Shown here: in pieces, positions 11,901 through 26,062 of the stretch
Layout: every line of letters starts with the position of its first letter
Numbering within the stretch: the first letter of the stretch is position 1
Assembly: GCF_901933205.1 (NCBI RefSeq)
Contig: NC_044574.1
Span: forward strand, 42,689,609-42,753,608
Direction of reading: 5' to 3'
Source of the DNA: Camarhynchus parvulus
Taxonomy: Eukaryota > Chordata > Aves > Passeriformes > Thraupidae
Length of the DNA stretch: 64,000 nt
The notes under the pieces: model-generated
What the model saw: the letters and a program-made list of their open reading frames with translations, nothing else
The model's database searches: none
What the model was told of the DNA's origin: nothing
Position numbers and translations under genes: made by a program

Positions 11901-14900
11901 GTTAGGAAACTGTAAACCAGCTCCTCTGCTGGTTCGTGACTCTTGCTATCGTTTGTTTCTAGTGTTGGTGTAAACAACATCTTGGCTTCATTATGTTGCC
12001 TTTTGTAGATATCTGATCCATGCATGATCTATGAACAGTACTGGTGAATTGATTAGAACAGGGCAAGTTGAAGAGCTCTTCTGGCTAAGAAACTGTTTGA
12101 GCTATGTTTGTTTATTTTCCCATTGTTACCTAACAAGCTATCTGAAAGACAGTGTATTTATAGTTATGGCTGAGCTGGTAATTAAAAATGTAAGTCACAG
12201 AATGCAATCATAAGTGTGGCAGAAAACCTATGCAGTGCTTGACTTTAAGACTTTAGGATTAACAACTGAAATAGTAAACTTGCATTACAATAACAGCATT
12301 AATACTTACCTTCACCCAAGGGCATGTAATTAATTTTACCATTGATCTTCGTGATGCCCTTTTCGAGATTGGTAAAAAGATGGTTATCATCATCACCATC
12401 ATTCTGGTTCAGAGAAGTTATTTCAAACCAATGAAACTGTAGTCCTTGAAAATTATTCTGGACCAGTGTGACTTTGTGTGTCAGTCTTCAGGTAAATAGT
12501 CTGTTCATAGTCTTAAAACAAATCCCCTTGCCTAGTCCCTGTGTGCAGAGAAAACTTCCATGGAGGCTAAGCAAAAGGCAGCAGCCATGGTTTGTCTTCA
12601 TATGAATGTATTTGTTATTTAAACCTAGCATGAAAACCATGTAGAGCAAGTATCATTCACTCGTTGTACGTTACAGCAGTGTAAGCATTTAATTTAGCTT
12701 CTGTTTCTTTCAATTCTATAAGATATTTAGGCTCGTGTTTCTGTGATTCCTACCTAAATTAGATGCCTAGAACAAAGGCTATGACCTTCCTTTTGTGCAT
12801 TTTATTAAGAACGTGTCTGTCAATATGGCTGATAGACCTGGGCTGGATGCCAGGTGCCCACCAAAGTCACTCTATTACTTCCCTCCTCAGTTGTGCAGGG
12901 GAAGAAAATGATGACAAAAGGCTTGTGGGTCAAGAGAAGTGCAGGGAGAAATCTCTCAGCAATTACTGTCACTGGCAAAAGAGACTCAATTTGAGGAAAT
13001 GACTTTAATTTATTGCCAATCAAATCAGAGGAGGGTAATGAGAAATAAAAACTACATCATAAAAGACATTACCCCTCATCCCTCCCTTTTCCTGCACTTA
13101 ACTTCACTGCCAATTTTCTCTATGTCCTCTGGCCCCAGCAGTGCAGGAGGATGGGGAATGGGAACTGTGCAGTTCATCACAGGTTCTCTGCTGCTCCTTC
13201 CTCCTCACACTCTTCTTCTGCTCCGGCACAGGACATTTCATCAGGGTTCAGTCCTTCAGGAACAGAATGATCCAGTGTGGGTTTCCTGTGGGGTCACAAG
13301 TCCTGCCAGCAAACCTGCACCAGTATGAGCTTCCCATGGGGTCACAACCAGCTTTGGGCATCCATCTGCTCCAGCAGGGGTCTTCCATGGGCTGAGGGTG
13401 GATCTCTGCTCCCCTGTGGACCTCCATAGGCTGCAGTGGGATAGCTGCCTCACCATGGTCTGCACCACAGAAGCCACTCCTGTAGTCCTGTAGCCCCCAC
13501 ATGGCCAAACCCTTGCCACATAAACACAGTACGCTGAGATACTTGGAGATCTCTCCATTGACTTGAAGATACTTGGATCACCCTTTTGTTACAATACTTT
13601 GTTACTTATTTACACCAAAAAACACATTTTGAGGAGAACAGACAAGCCTTATTGTGAGAGCTGGTTAGTAATTGAACATTTAAAAACATAAAAACATAGC
13701 ATAAAAAAATAATTCAGCACAGAAGTATAGCTCCTGCAAAATGAACATTCTTTTGTGGAAATTTTGACTTTAGGACTCTCCCTTTAAGACGCACTCTGAT
13801 TCCTTTTTAGATAAGGGCATCATGTGACTAAAATGTCCTGTAAATGATTTAGAACAGTCTAGGAGCTTAATCTGTTGGCAAAGAATAAATGGATGAATAG
13901 ACCTAAAGATCATACAAATTTAAGGATGTAAGAAGTACCTCATCCAAAAGCCAAATTCAATTCCAGCATCTTGTCACTTTAACAGTGCCTAGTAATGGAT
14001 ACAAGAAGAGGAGCTGTGTAGAGCTTGTACAGAACAGTGCCTCACTGGTATATATTTCTTATGGCAGTGTGTATTTTAGTGCTGTACTACTTTAATTACT
14101 GCACTATGGAATTGCACATATGTAAATGCAATTTAATGGCAAAATAACTTAAAATAAACTTTGATTTGGTTCAGAATAGATTCATTCCAGTTAAGGATGC
14201 TGAAAATTTTAGTTTTATTAAAAAATAGAACTGTTTTTTAACAGCTGCATCTTCAGAAATTTTAATTGCTTTATTTTTATTGCAATACAGGTTGAAAAGT
14301 AATATTGAAATACCAATATTTATTTTTATGGGGGGAAAAACCCCCAAAATTTTGCTTAACTCTGTGTATTATACATTGCTTAATATATAGCAGATCGTAT
14401 TAGGCATCAAAGTAAAATGGGGATGCACCCTTTCTAAAGCAAACAAGGCCCATATTTGTGATGATTGATGATGTTTTCATATGGTATTGTAGGAAAAAAA
14501 TACTTTATTTTTAAACTACTTTTGGCATTTTCCTACAGCATATAGTACATTTGCTAAACATATGAAAAGCTTCACATAAATAACATTTAAAATTAGGAGT
14601 GCTTTATTTTGGAACATTTTGAGGCCACTTCTTTTTTTAAACTGCAGTTTCTTCAATTACTGTCTTTCTGATCTGTCATATGATATTGATAGTGTATTTG
14701 GAATGCTGCAAATCGGCGGAATATGTCTGAGGCGTTGGTTTGGCACAGTAAGTTTTCACCTTTGAAGAATTTTGTTTGAGTTAAATCGAACAGGAAAAAT
14801 TAGTGGTCTCAGCTGAGTTATTGTGGGCATTTACCTTCACTGAGATTTTACCTGATGAGAAATTTACCATAAAGAATGCAGAAAATAGTATGTTGCCCTA

Positions 14901-17900
14901 GAAACACACAAAACTTGCTGTAGTAAGTGTAAGGGTGCAGATTTTGGCCCTGAAAGAAAGTTGTGTAGCAGAACAGCATGAAAAAACATCTATACTGCTA
15001 ATGTATCTGTTCTTTTCTTTTATGTATAAAATCCAATAGAATCAACCATCTACAAAGAGAAATAGTCCTACAAGCTATGTGCCATAAACTCAACAGTGCA
15101 ATAGTGGAGTGTATGTGAGATTATTTGTGCATGAAAGAATGCAAAGTATTAACAAAAATACTCTAGCCCATACTCCTATGTCCTAGTTAAGCCAATGCCA
15201 AACCTCAGAACATAAGAACCCACCAGAAGAGGCAAAGAGTGAACTTCCATGTCATTGCACAGATGATGTGGATTGATTTTTTAAAAAATGGTGAAAAGGA
15301 AAAAGTTATGCCCAAACCTCCCATTTTAGAGACGGTGAATAGTGTGATAATTATACAGTGAAATTCAGACAAGCAACCCTTTTCTTTGCTAGAGACTGCA
15401 TGGGTCTCAGAGCACAAGATATATTTACTGTGCTTTGTGTTCTTAGTTAACATAAAGAGAAGAACAAAGTGGCAGGTCACAACAAGGGAGGAGATAGCTG
15501 TGGTACCATATTAGAATGAATGTGGCAGGGAAGTGTGTGCAGCAGAAAATCAGTCCATGTAAATGAACGGCAGCATCTGGAATGTTTTGTAATGCTCTTA
15601 ATATAAGAACAGCAAATACAGCTTTTTTAGCTTATAGCAGGCTTCATTCTGTGTCTGTCCTGTTATCTTTTTCTTCAGTACCTTCAAAGAAATACTATCC
15701 CTGGTTACCATGGCAGTCGAGTTGTGTTACCAGGTTGTGCACTGAGCTATTTTTGGATCTAGAGGCTGGCAGCTTGATTGAAAAGGTCCTTGACTGAAAA
15801 GGTCATTGATTAAATAGACATTTTTGAAAAGCTTTGATAAGCTAAGCAAGGAAAGGTGACCTGTTGAGAAGGTGTGGCAGGGCTGGAGCTGTGCAGATTG
15901 TGGGGGAAGGTCTCTGCCTTTGTCTTTGAAAATGCAGCAATTCACCAGGCCAAAGTCCTGCCTGCTTACTGTGTAAGCTTTCATTTCTGGATGGACTCAT
16001 GCTTGTGTGAGAGTGTTCACTTTGTACACAATTAAACAGCAAACAACCTTTGAGTTACTATTAGGTCAGATTAAAGGAAATAAACCAGGGCAGAAACAAA
16101 GGAAATCTCCTTGTAACAGTGAATTGTATCTCTTCAGTTATCTGTTCTACTGAAAAAGTAGAAATTTTCAGAAGGGGTTTTTGTGGTGTTGCTTGTTTGT
16201 TTGTGGGTTTTTTAGGGAATAATTATTTAAATATGTAATAAAACAAAATAGAGTTAGGAGGCACCTGATCTTCTAAACTGGCAAACTGTAGTCTCTAGGG
16301 ACATAAAATTTTGCATCCCAAATTACAAGACTTTGTTTAAAAAGCACTTGTGTAAAAGAAAACAGCCTAGATGATACAAAACCATTCTAGTACTAAACTC
16401 ATGCCTTCTTTTGCTTGATATTAGAGGCTGATGCTCAGGTGGGTATTCTGTTTGTGACTAACGGAACTGCTGTAATTAGAAATTTGTATTTTATGTGTTG
16501 ATGAATACTTCTTAGCTCACTAAAACTCTCTGTAACCTGTAGTATTTGAAATAGTAGTGTCATGCTTCTGGGGGAGCTGCAGTGTTAAAACTGCTTATGT
16601 TAGTTTATAGATCCAGGTACTAGTTTGTTATGTGCAGACTCCATGACCAGACTTTCACATACTAAGCAAATTCTTGTGATTAAACACAGTGTGTTTATAT
16701 CATATTGGTTGTAGACACTAAGTTCTTTTATAGCTATTTCTCTTTCTAAGAAGAAAACTATGAATTGAGCACAAGAATTTGCTACAGTGGGGCCAGTGTT
16801 GAAAGCATCTGCAGTCCAAGGGTATGAGACCTGAAAAGTACAAATGTAGCTAGAAGATTGATATGGGTTCAATCAGTCATTTACTACAAAAACATTCAAA
16901 CACTGAATATTTTCAAACTGTAGAAGCCCTCTTCTTTGCTGAAATGCAAACCAGCATTTGTGCCATTAAAAGTAAGCTTTTTAAAGACTTTTCATGTGAG
17001 GTGAAGCTATGTGTATTACAGTAGGTAGATTGTAAATGACAGTTTAATTCCTTCCTTCCCCTGGCCGTTATTAAACCAGCTGTTCAGTGTATTTGGCAGT
17101 GTTTCTATGGTTACCATCAAGAATGCATCTTCACTAAAAAAGGTGCATTTTAAGTACAGGTGAAATGCTAAAGCTGGAACCTGTATGCAATGCCAAGATG
17201 ACAGCATAGGCAATGAGTTGGACAAATTTAAATAGAAATGTCAAGGAGAAACACTATCATTCTTCCTTAAAAAATGCTAATTTTAATGTTAATGAAAAAT
17301 GCACACCTCCTAACTGCATTGATCTTCTGGAAGATCACCCTGTCTGTGCTCATACTGAATTTTTTTTCTGACATATAAAAAGCAAAGTTGTGCAGGCACC
17401 CCTGTACTGGGAAGCTGCTGAGTTAGGGTGGGTGCTCTGGGCAGATCAGTGGGTCAGCTCTGACCTGCACAGTAGTGAACAGCAGGTGCGGTGGCCAGCT
17501 TTGAAGGTGAACTGGGGTGAGGAACCATTTGGACCTTTTGACCATCTGCTTGTTGTCTGAGCTGTGTCAGACAATGACAGCTGGCTCATCCTAGGTTATT
17601 TGCTGAAGAAATAGTGCCATCATTTAAAGTTTGTTAGGGTGTTTGGTTTCAAGGGCTTAGGTAAAACCGCCGGCAACTGTTGATTTGATTCCTCTTGCCA
17701 TGTTCTAAAGTTGTTTGTTTATTTCATGAACAATTATATAATATTAGGAGCTATTTAAGTATGCATACCTATGCAATCCAGACTTTGTTGCTGAAGTTAG
17801 TGCATCCTGATTTTTGTCTTTGCAGCACTTGACCAAATGTGGAAAACGTTTGGTTTACCTACAAATGCCTACAAATGTAGGGCTGATTTTTGTTCTGCTT

Positions 17901-20900
17901 ATGGGAGAACCCTGTGCAAAGCAGATTTTCAAAGTACTCAGATGGAGATGTGTGTGGAAATCCTGTTGGGTTTACCAGTATGAAATTTTCCCATTCAAAA
18001 ATTCTTTCGGTGAGTGAGCTTACTTTGGTGCTGGATGCTGTAGTAAGATTAGGACTGAACACAGGGTCATGAATATCATAAAAACATGTATTTTAAAAAA
18101 TCACTACATATGGATTCCAGTCTCCTGCCTTCAAATGTTGAGAAACAGCAGTTAACCCCCTCATGGAATAGGGTGCACCTCTACAAAAATAAGAACAACA
18201 AAATCCCATGAGAAATTTTGCCATTGCTAGAGGACAGGGGAGAGAGTCCTATCCTTCATTAGTGCATTTGCACTTTCTGGGCAAATAGGCACAAAGTGAA
18301 GAGCAAGACTTCTTGGAAGTTCCTGCCCTACCATGTACAGTGAGTGAGGAAGTATGAAGCAGGTGAAAGAGCTGGCAGTCATGATTTTGCCTTCAATAGT
18401 TCTAGTTCTCCCCATACATTCAGTGCTCCAAACCATGGTAATGATTTCTGCTAGCCCCTGAGTACACATTGTTCTGCAGCAAAACATCTGTGAATTCCAG
18501 CATGGCTGTGCTGACCTGCCTTGCAGCAGAGCTGTTCCCAGACCACAACCTGCAGTGGCAGTTGATGACATGCATCCAGAATTGCAGGTTCTGCCTGAAA
18601 TCTGTATCCAGATGATATCCAGGCAGCAGGCACTCTGTATGTCATGCTTTTGATTTATAAGGGTTGGGATCTGCAATCAGTTATGCCCATATGGATCTAG
18701 TAAAAAAAAATGAGATTGCCAAGGTGTGAATGAGGCTGGCTGTTAATGCTTCTTCCAGTGTGTAATTACAGGATTGTTCACCTGTGAAGCAGAATTGATT
18801 CCAGCTCTCTCTCATGCAGAATAAGGAATTAACCAGGGATAAAATCTTCAAAGCACTGCAGTGATATAAATATTAATTTGAAAAATGGAAATTAAATGTT
18901 TTTAAAGGCAGCAGATATTCATTTATATGGTGAGTCAAGCTGCAAGAAATATGTCCCTTTTCTTGAAGTTGACCCACTCTTTGTGGTCCCCCGTTGGGAG
19001 CTTTGGTAAAACATTCCTTGCAGAGGACCTGTCTCATTATTCCCTTTTCATTGTCAATGTTTATAGAAACTGTTTTTCATAATGGAAGAACATATTCTGT
19101 ACTAAAGCAACCTGATTGTCTTTTAAGTTCTCTGAAGCCTTGAATTGCAAGCTGCAAATGATTGTGGCAATAACAATAATAAACTCCAATTGTAATTACA
19201 AAATGAGGAAGAAAGGAAAACCATGGTTTATGTTCAGGTGGTTACTTAGTGAGACATGCCTCTGTTGAGTTTTGCACACTGAACCTGTGATTTTGACAGT
19301 TCCTGCTCCTTGAACTTTCCTCCATGTTTCTGCCTTTGCAGTGCAGTACTCAGGCACCTCCTGCACCATGCTGCAGCAGATGGAATGCACCCAGCCAGCC
19401 TGCTCTCAGGTGTGCTGGCAGCTGCTTTTGGCCCAAGTGGTCCTGACTGTCCATTTCAGTCACAGTCTGCTGTTTTACCTAATCATACAGAAAGCGAAAT
19501 CCCAAACGCTGCTTTCTTCCACAGCTTCTTTCCCATCATGTGGTGCCATAATAGAGCCTAATGAGGCATGTTCACTAACATATGGCTGAGCTATCTCAAA
19601 TGTCTCTATAGATTATGTATCACCAGATGCAAAGCTAATGCCCCGTCCTACAAATGCTGAAATAAAAAGAATGCACATAGTTAAAAGTCAAAATGGGTTA
19701 TTAAATTTCTGCATACTACAGTTTTTGAGGTTGGAGGGAACCATATGGAAAATACATACTTTTTACTTGGATTCTGCCCTTGTTCTTATGGTGTCCCTGG
19801 TCCTGCAAAAGGGAGCTGAGTTGGCAAGATGTACTTGCCTGTTCCCCTTTTTCCCTATGCACAGCAAAAGAATGAAGGAAAACAAAGTCTTTTATTAATT
19901 TTCTTTTTGCTTTCTGTGACTGAACTGGCATGGAGCATGCTGCAATGTGTCTAGGTCAGCAGAGAAGGAGCTTTGGTTCTGAAATATTTCTGTTCAACAG
20001 GTCTTCAGAGCTCCTGGAGTGGAGCTCTGTTTGCTCCACCCTTTCATAAAGGATGTTCTGAAGTCTTTAGTTACTGCTTTGAGAGTGAGATTTTCAGTTT
20101 GATCATTTTCTGTAGAAGTTTTCTAGTTCCCACATTCCTCTTGAAGTATCTAAAATCAGAAGGACATATTTATATCCTTGTCAATAGAAAATATCTAGTT
20201 GGAACATTAGTAACATATAGTCCATTTGATTGGTTTAAATTAATTGGACAGAAATTATGTTAAAAATCCATGTGTATATGTTTATCCTTTGGAGAAAAAT
20301 AGTTAAACCCATTTTTCCTTCAAGCTATAATTGCTCAGATTACCTCAGGAAATACCAAAAGTTTATGTCCTTGAAGGACTACTTTGTTGAGCTGCTGAAG
20401 TAATCATAAAACTCAACCATCAGAAGAAAAAAAAATTTTAAAAGCCAAAATAAGGTTGTTTCTTAGAATTGCATCAGTTGTTAGCAAAGAAGCTGAATCA
20501 GTACTGAATCCTGAATCTATCTGTATGTATCACTGTTGAGCTTTTAGTGTGATTTGTCACACTGGAATAAACTTCCCTTTTTGTTAGTGAAAAGTGTTTT
20601 CCCATGGTCCTGAAGACCCTTTTACTTCATTTTAAGCATGTCAAAACACAGTTTTTATAGTGTCCTAGCAGTATATTTGGAAAGTATACTGCATGCACAT
20701 TTGAATATTTATAAGAATTTTATTTATTTTCCATTACTCTGCTTAAAAATGGATTGTAGAAAGTTCACCCTAAATTCTGAGAAGATATATTCTCAATGAA
20801 TCATCCATTGATTCTCCTAAGGCACTTTGAGCTAACTCTAGTTTTACCCTGTCTAACCACTAAGTGTCCAACTTGAATGGCAGACATCATCCCTACTAAA

Positions 20901-21932
20901 CTTGTCTTGACAGCCAGGAGATTATAAAGGTAGCCCAAAGTTTAAAGGTTTGGTTTTACTGAACTGCCAGAGGTTCTGTGTCTTCACCAGCTTCTACGAA
21001 AAGCTAGGTGATTTCTTAAAAAATATCTATAGGTATGTAAAAGGTTGTCCCTGTTAGTTGAGTTACTTGAGTTTACTGCAATTTTACTACTTAAACACAC
21101 TGTGATTCTAGCATTTAGTGTGTATTTAGTTAAACATACTCATTGCTAAGAAAAATTTTCCTGCATTTGGTCACCTTTCATCTTCATTTTCATGTTGAAA
21201 ATTTTACTTCACAAATGGATTATCCTGAGGAATGTACTTCCAAAGCGCTATATTTTGGGACTGAACATTGTATTTTCTTTTCAAATAATTACTTCATAAA
21301 GTTCATATAAAATGTAATTGTTAGCAGCTTGCAAATTCAGTGGACCTTAGAATTCACTATTAAGGGGTATTTTGACAGAAACTTGTGATCAGACTGCAGG
21401 TGATTTCTTTCCAGATACTTTCCACAGAGATCCCTACTCCTAAGAAGTATATTTTGGAGCTTTGACTCCTTTTGTGTGTATATTTTATTTAATGAGTTAC
21501 TTAGACAAAATGTTTCTACAGCCTGTTTGAAATAACATTAACTTTACCATTTGTAGAGATAAATTAATCTTCTGAAACAGTACTTGTTTTCCACCCTGAT
21601 GCATTTCCAAATTGGTATCGACTAGTAGTAGTAGTAAAATTTAGCATTGTTAAAGATTTAACTAAATCTAAAATTAGATTTTCTAAAGTGTTTCTAAATT
21701 AGAATTCTGTTTTTAAACAGAACTTGCTGTCTTTCAGTGGCTTGGTGAATGGTAAAGATCACATAGTTTGAAAAGAACTTGGCTCTCAAAAATTGAATTG
21801 GGAGTGCTGATTTTTTTCCACATGGTCTGACCTTCTCTTAGAGTAGCGATACATGTTGAAACTCTTTTGACAGCCTGCTGAATTTTATCTTACATCTCTC
21901 TTAAGTGCTATTTTATTTCTGTGTACTCTCAG
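8943..21932 (+). other. intron 2 of window (13.0 kb)
   Basis: Longest intron in the window, running from gtagtg to actctcag. Mostly AT-rich unique-looking sequence with A-rich tracts near 10400-10455 and one GC-richer patch at about 13100-13560 that I cannot classify. No open frame here reads as a cadherin or as any protein I recognise. Its length would allow an unseen regulatory element, but nothing visible shows one. Confidence 0.8.
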
Positions 21933-22169
21933 GAATTATTTACCTGACCTCAGCTCTTGGCCACCTGGCACATTCTGCACTCTTCCTGACTGTTTCTGCA
22001 CGGGATGGGGGTGGCCTTCCCTCTGCCAGCAATGCAGCTGTCAAAGTAAACATCCTTCAGACTGTTTTGGTCCCTGCCATATTTGAGAGATCCCGGTATA
22101 GCTTTTCTGTTCCAGAAGATGCACCTGAAGACAGTGTGATTGGCACTGTAAAGGCCAGAGAGCCTCCAA
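21933..22169 (+). CDS. DCHS2: DCHS2 exon: cadherin repeat end with degenerate linker
   Basis: The carried G plus the first two bases give GIIYLTSALGHL, continuing the preceding STG. The segment includes the repeat-end strand LTVSARDGGGLPSASNAAVKV and then a linker NILQTVLVPAIF that lacks the DxNDN calcium motif, followed by the next repeat start (YSFSVPEDAPEDSVIGTVKA). It is 237 bases, phase 1 in and out; the donor is CCAA|gtaagt at 22170. The degenerate linker also exists in human DCHS2 by recall, so it is a family trait rather than decay. Confidence 0.92.
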
Positions 22170-23497
22170 GTAAGTAATTCTTAGTCAGAGATTATGTTGT
22201 ATTTTCGTTGTGACCATTAACTGGAAATAGCTGTTGATTTTTTTTTCCCGTGAACCTCTCTGTTATTCATTCAGTCTGTCAAGCATTAAATAGAATTTAC
22301 CTTTGGTATTTACAGCAGCTGGTGTAATGGCTGGTTTATCAGGATGCTCTTTAGAACAGTTGGAGATTTTTGGTACTCTCCTTGGTGGTACATGGAGATT
22401 GGCAATGGCCTCCATTTTCTTCCTGATGGATTTCTGCAATTGTAAATGAGGAGATAGGAAGCATGCTGTGAAAGTTTAAGTAAGTGTGACAGTCTGGCTC
22501 AAGTTAAAGCATTAACCATGCAAGGCATATCTCAGAGCAATACTTAAAATCAGAGAGTATTCAGAAGTTTCAGAGGATCTGCAAGAAGTGCTTCTGGCCA
22601 CCCCTCAAAAAACCAAACCAGAACCAACCGACCAAACAAAACCCCACATTGTCTCAAGTTAAGTGGAGAAGTCCAGATGAATGTTTGCAGGACCTTTGGA
22701 AAATATATTTAATCCATCTGGTTTTGTTATCATTTGTAAATGGAAATGGATTAGCTCCTGACAGTCCTTGGTCATAAAGAACCCTGTCCAGAGAGCCATA
22801 CATATTTGGTTCCTATGCAGAGCAGTGGGATCTGTGAGTCCACATAACAGCCTGATGATGCATCTGTAAGTGTAAGGTGGTAGATGGCAAGGTTTCATAC
22901 AAGCTTCATTAGTCAGGTCCTCCCATTTCCTTCTTTTGGGAAGAACAGTCCTCAGGGTGGAGATAGCACCCACTGTGTGGCCTTGGTAGAAAGCCTGAAT
23001 CTTTAGACAGCTTGTTCTTAAGCTAGCATCTGATGTATAAATGTTACAACAATGGTCACCCATGAACAGTAAGTTTATTAAAATACATTTTTTTTCAGAG
23101 AACTGCCACCTGTTTCATTCCTTGCTATAATGAATGCCTGTGTGTAGTGAAATTGCTCCCACAAGACTAATTTATAGGCATGTTTTTTCTGTATTTTAGA
23201 TCAGGGAGAAACAAGAGGCTATTATGTGATTTTTCTCTGTGGAGTTTTATAATACCAGTGTGATGAAAATCGAAGACTGCAGAAGTGAACAAACTGTATA
23301 GATTCATATTTTACTGAAGGGGCTCCAGGGATGGGAAGAAGGGACCATAAAAAGCCCAAGAATGTCAAACATCTGTGCAGCTTACATTTATTCCATTGAA
23401 TTTAACAGCATGCATTCTCCCCAGATGTTCTTGCCAATGTTTATGTTATCACTTCCATTTTTTTGGTTACACTTCTTGTTGTTGTTTCCATTTCTAG
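22170..23497 (+). other. intron 3 of window (1.3 kb)
   Basis: Intron from gtaagt to tttctag. A 134-codon minus-strand open frame spans 22659-23063, but it shows no recognisable domain. No repeat identified. Confidence 0.85.
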
Positions 23498-24517
23498 ATT
23501 CACTAGAAGTGGTTTCTTACAGAATTTGCTCCGGTGATCCGCATGGGAAGTTCTCTATCGACCCCCAGTTTGGCATTATCCGCACCAAGAAACAGCTTGA
23601 CCACGAAGCTCAGTCTGTTGTGGTGCTCACTGTTCAGTCACAGCTGGGTGACTCCCCCATCTACAGCAGCACTCAAGTCAACATATCTGTGACAGACATC
23701 AATGACAACCCTCCAGTGTTTCTTACCAAATCTGATAAAGTAACCATCTCACATACCCAGCCTCCTGGCACTGCTGTCTACATTGCTCATGCAGAAGACA
23801 AAGACAGTGGCCTAAATGGGGCAGTCAAATACAGCATTGCAAGCAAGCAGTCAGATGCATTTAGCATTGATCCAAGTCTCGGAGTGGTAAACCTTACCAG
23901 GACAGTGTTTGCGGAAAAGCAGCAGGAATATATTCTACATATAGCAGCCAAAGACTGTGGAAGTCCTCCTCTGACTTCTTTGTTGATGTTGACAGTGGTT
24001 ATTGAAGAGCAGAAGATGGGCCCTACTTTGGTTTTCCAAAGCTTGGTGTATCAAGTAGAAGTCAGTGAAGCTACTTCTCCAGGTGCCCAAATCCTTCAGG
24101 TTCAAGCCCACTCACTTGATCCACACAGCATTACCTCCAGCCTGATGTATTCCTTAGAGCCTAGCACTGATTCTGTTGCGTTTGGAATCAGCTCTGATAC
24201 TGGCTGGATTTATCTTCAGAAACATTTGAACTATGAATGCGCACAGATGCTGAGTTTTAGAGCCTTGGTCAGCATGTCTGAGGACGAAAACCTTAGGCAA
24301 AATGCAAGTACCTCTATAATAGTTAATGTCCTGGATGAAAATGATCATTCTCCCATGTTTTTGCGTGAGAGCTACTTCTTCGAAATTGAGGAAAATCTGA
24401 TTCCCAGTGGTGTGGTTGGCACGGTTACAGCTGTTGACAAAGACTCGGGAAGAAATGGACAGCTTTCCTATTTCCTCTTGTCTGATGGAAAGTATTTCAA
24501 GATGAATTCCAACACAG
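23498..24517 (+). CDS. DCHS2: DCHS2 large exon: about three cadherin repeats
   Basis: The 340-codon segment is phase 1 at both ends. The carried A plus AT gives NSLEVVSYRICSGD. It contains a repeat ending in the canonical linker DINDNPPVF (about 23696), a second ending in a non-canonical linker VVIEEQKMGPTLVF, a third ending in DENDHSPMF (about 24334), and the start of a fourth to MNSNTG. The donor is ACAG|gtagca at 24518. FSIDPQFGIIRTKKQLDHE and the following repeats match human DCHS2 in order. The weak middle linker would bind less calcium and may allow bending. Confidence 0.94.
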
Positions 24518-25886
24518 GTAGCATTTTATGATTTGTAATCTGCCTAATATTGCTTTTGGAAAGCAGCCTTCCCTAAGGGTACGGAAGTAAAGTATAAAGC
24601 TTCCAGAAATTGCTGTGAATCTTTTGGGTTGATATATGAACATTTTAACTTAGAGTGTCACTATTTGGGGAATGAAATAAATCCAATATATTTTCATGAA
24701 GAATGAACTAGCTCTTGGGATTTTTTTTTTTCATTACTTTGTTCAGGTCACTTGGTCATAAGTTTTGGTGTTTGGCTGAAACAAATTAAAAGGAAAAGTT
24801 TTAAGTTATAGCTTCAATAGTTCATGTGAGAAAAATTTTTGCCTGTGATCAAGTAGAGTTGAAAAGTACAAATCAGCCATAACTATAAAGGTACTTATGA
24901 AGTTAGACAAAGTGATTTAAAATACTTGTGAATGCTTCTGTAACTGATGTCAAAACTGAGTTCATGTTGTACACGGCATCAAAGAAGTCAAATTGGCTGA
25001 GAGAAATTTTTCACAGCATAGGGTGTACTCTGCAGTGAATCCCAAATGCCTCAAGTAATAGGGGTTATGTCTACACAGTATAACACCAGAGATCAGAGCA
25101 TGGAGAGCCTAAAGGAAGAGAATCCTTCAAGGGATACAGGCACCGTAAATAATCCAGTTTAGCAAAATTCCATGTAGGAAGCAATGATCTGCTGTTTAAA
25201 ATTCCTATTTCCAGATGTCCAGTCCCCATGGGGAGTGAATAGGCTTTCCCAGAATTTCTCTGTATGAAATTCCTAAATAAAAGCAGCTTTTGAGTACATT
25301 TATGGAACTTTATGGGCAAACAGATTACTAGGAGTTAACCAAGAAGGTTTTAAAAAACTATGTGGTTACCTGTGTGATGAGCTTTGGTCAACCGCAAATC
25401 TCCGCCTATATTGGGTATGGCTAAGCAGACAGGGAGAATATTGGTCAGATTTATTTGCTGGGTTTACCAGAATGTGTGGGAGACATAAGGGCTTATGATT
25501 AATGTACATAATTAATAAAGGCCCCTTGTCAGCACTTAAACCCCTATGCTCATGTGTTATCTGTCCTGGAGTGTGGTGAAGGCCAGATGGATTTCTTTGG
25601 AAGGTCAGCACTTTGGTTCATACTGTTTTATACCTTTGCTCTGGGGCACCCAGTGTACAGTAAAACAGGTCAATAGGGCACTAAAGTACACATGCAAAAC
25701 TGTGATTGACAGAATGCTTCTGCAGGATGGGGTTTGGAAAGCTGAGGTTTTCATGTCAGTGATCAGGTGTATCAGAGGGCATGTATTGTTATTTCACATT
25801 AAATTAAATGCATAATTGCATGCACCGAGTGCTAGCACACAATAAATGCCTAACTCCATTTCTCCCCCCTTTTCTTTGGCTGTCAG
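24518..25886 (+). other. intron 4 of window (1.4 kb)
   Basis: Intron from gtagca to the acceptor ggctgtcag, with a pyrimidine run tctcccccctttt before it. No repeat or exon recognised. Confidence 0.85.
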
Positions 25887-26062
25887 GTGAAATCATAAAC
25901 TGGGCGGCGCTGGACCGCGAGGAGCAGGCACACCATGAGCTGCGGGTGCTGGCGACGGACGCGGGGCAGCCCCAGCGCAGCGCCACAGCCACCGTGCACA
26001 TCGCCGTGCACGACCGCAATGACCACGCGCCGCGCTTCCTGCAGGGGGCGCTGCGCCGACAG
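25887..26062 (+). CDS. DCHS2: DCHS2 exon: GC-rich cadherin half-repeat with RNDHAP linker
   Basis: The carried G plus GT gives GEIINWAALDREEQ, then the strand LRVLATDAGQPQ, the linker HDRNDHAPRF and a short tail LQGALRRQ. It is 176 bases, phase 1 in and 0 out. I count G or C in 51 of 58 third codon positions, far above its AT-rich neighbours. The end is placed at CGACAG|gtgggg (26063) because the next exon starts in phase 0 with VLEGQ, as human DCHS2 does. The same 30-base exon tail and donor are then repeated several times downstream, so later donors at 26114, 26165, 26216, 26267 and 26318 are possible in the same frame, each adding 17 residues. Confidence 0.85.

Noticed and set aside
18227..18676. 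149-codon minus-strand open frame
   Set aside because: No recognisable domain, no splice or promoter support, and composition like the surrounding intron.
22659..23063. 134-codon minus-strand open frame between two DCHS2 exons
   Set aside because: No similarity to any family I know; likely chance in an intron.
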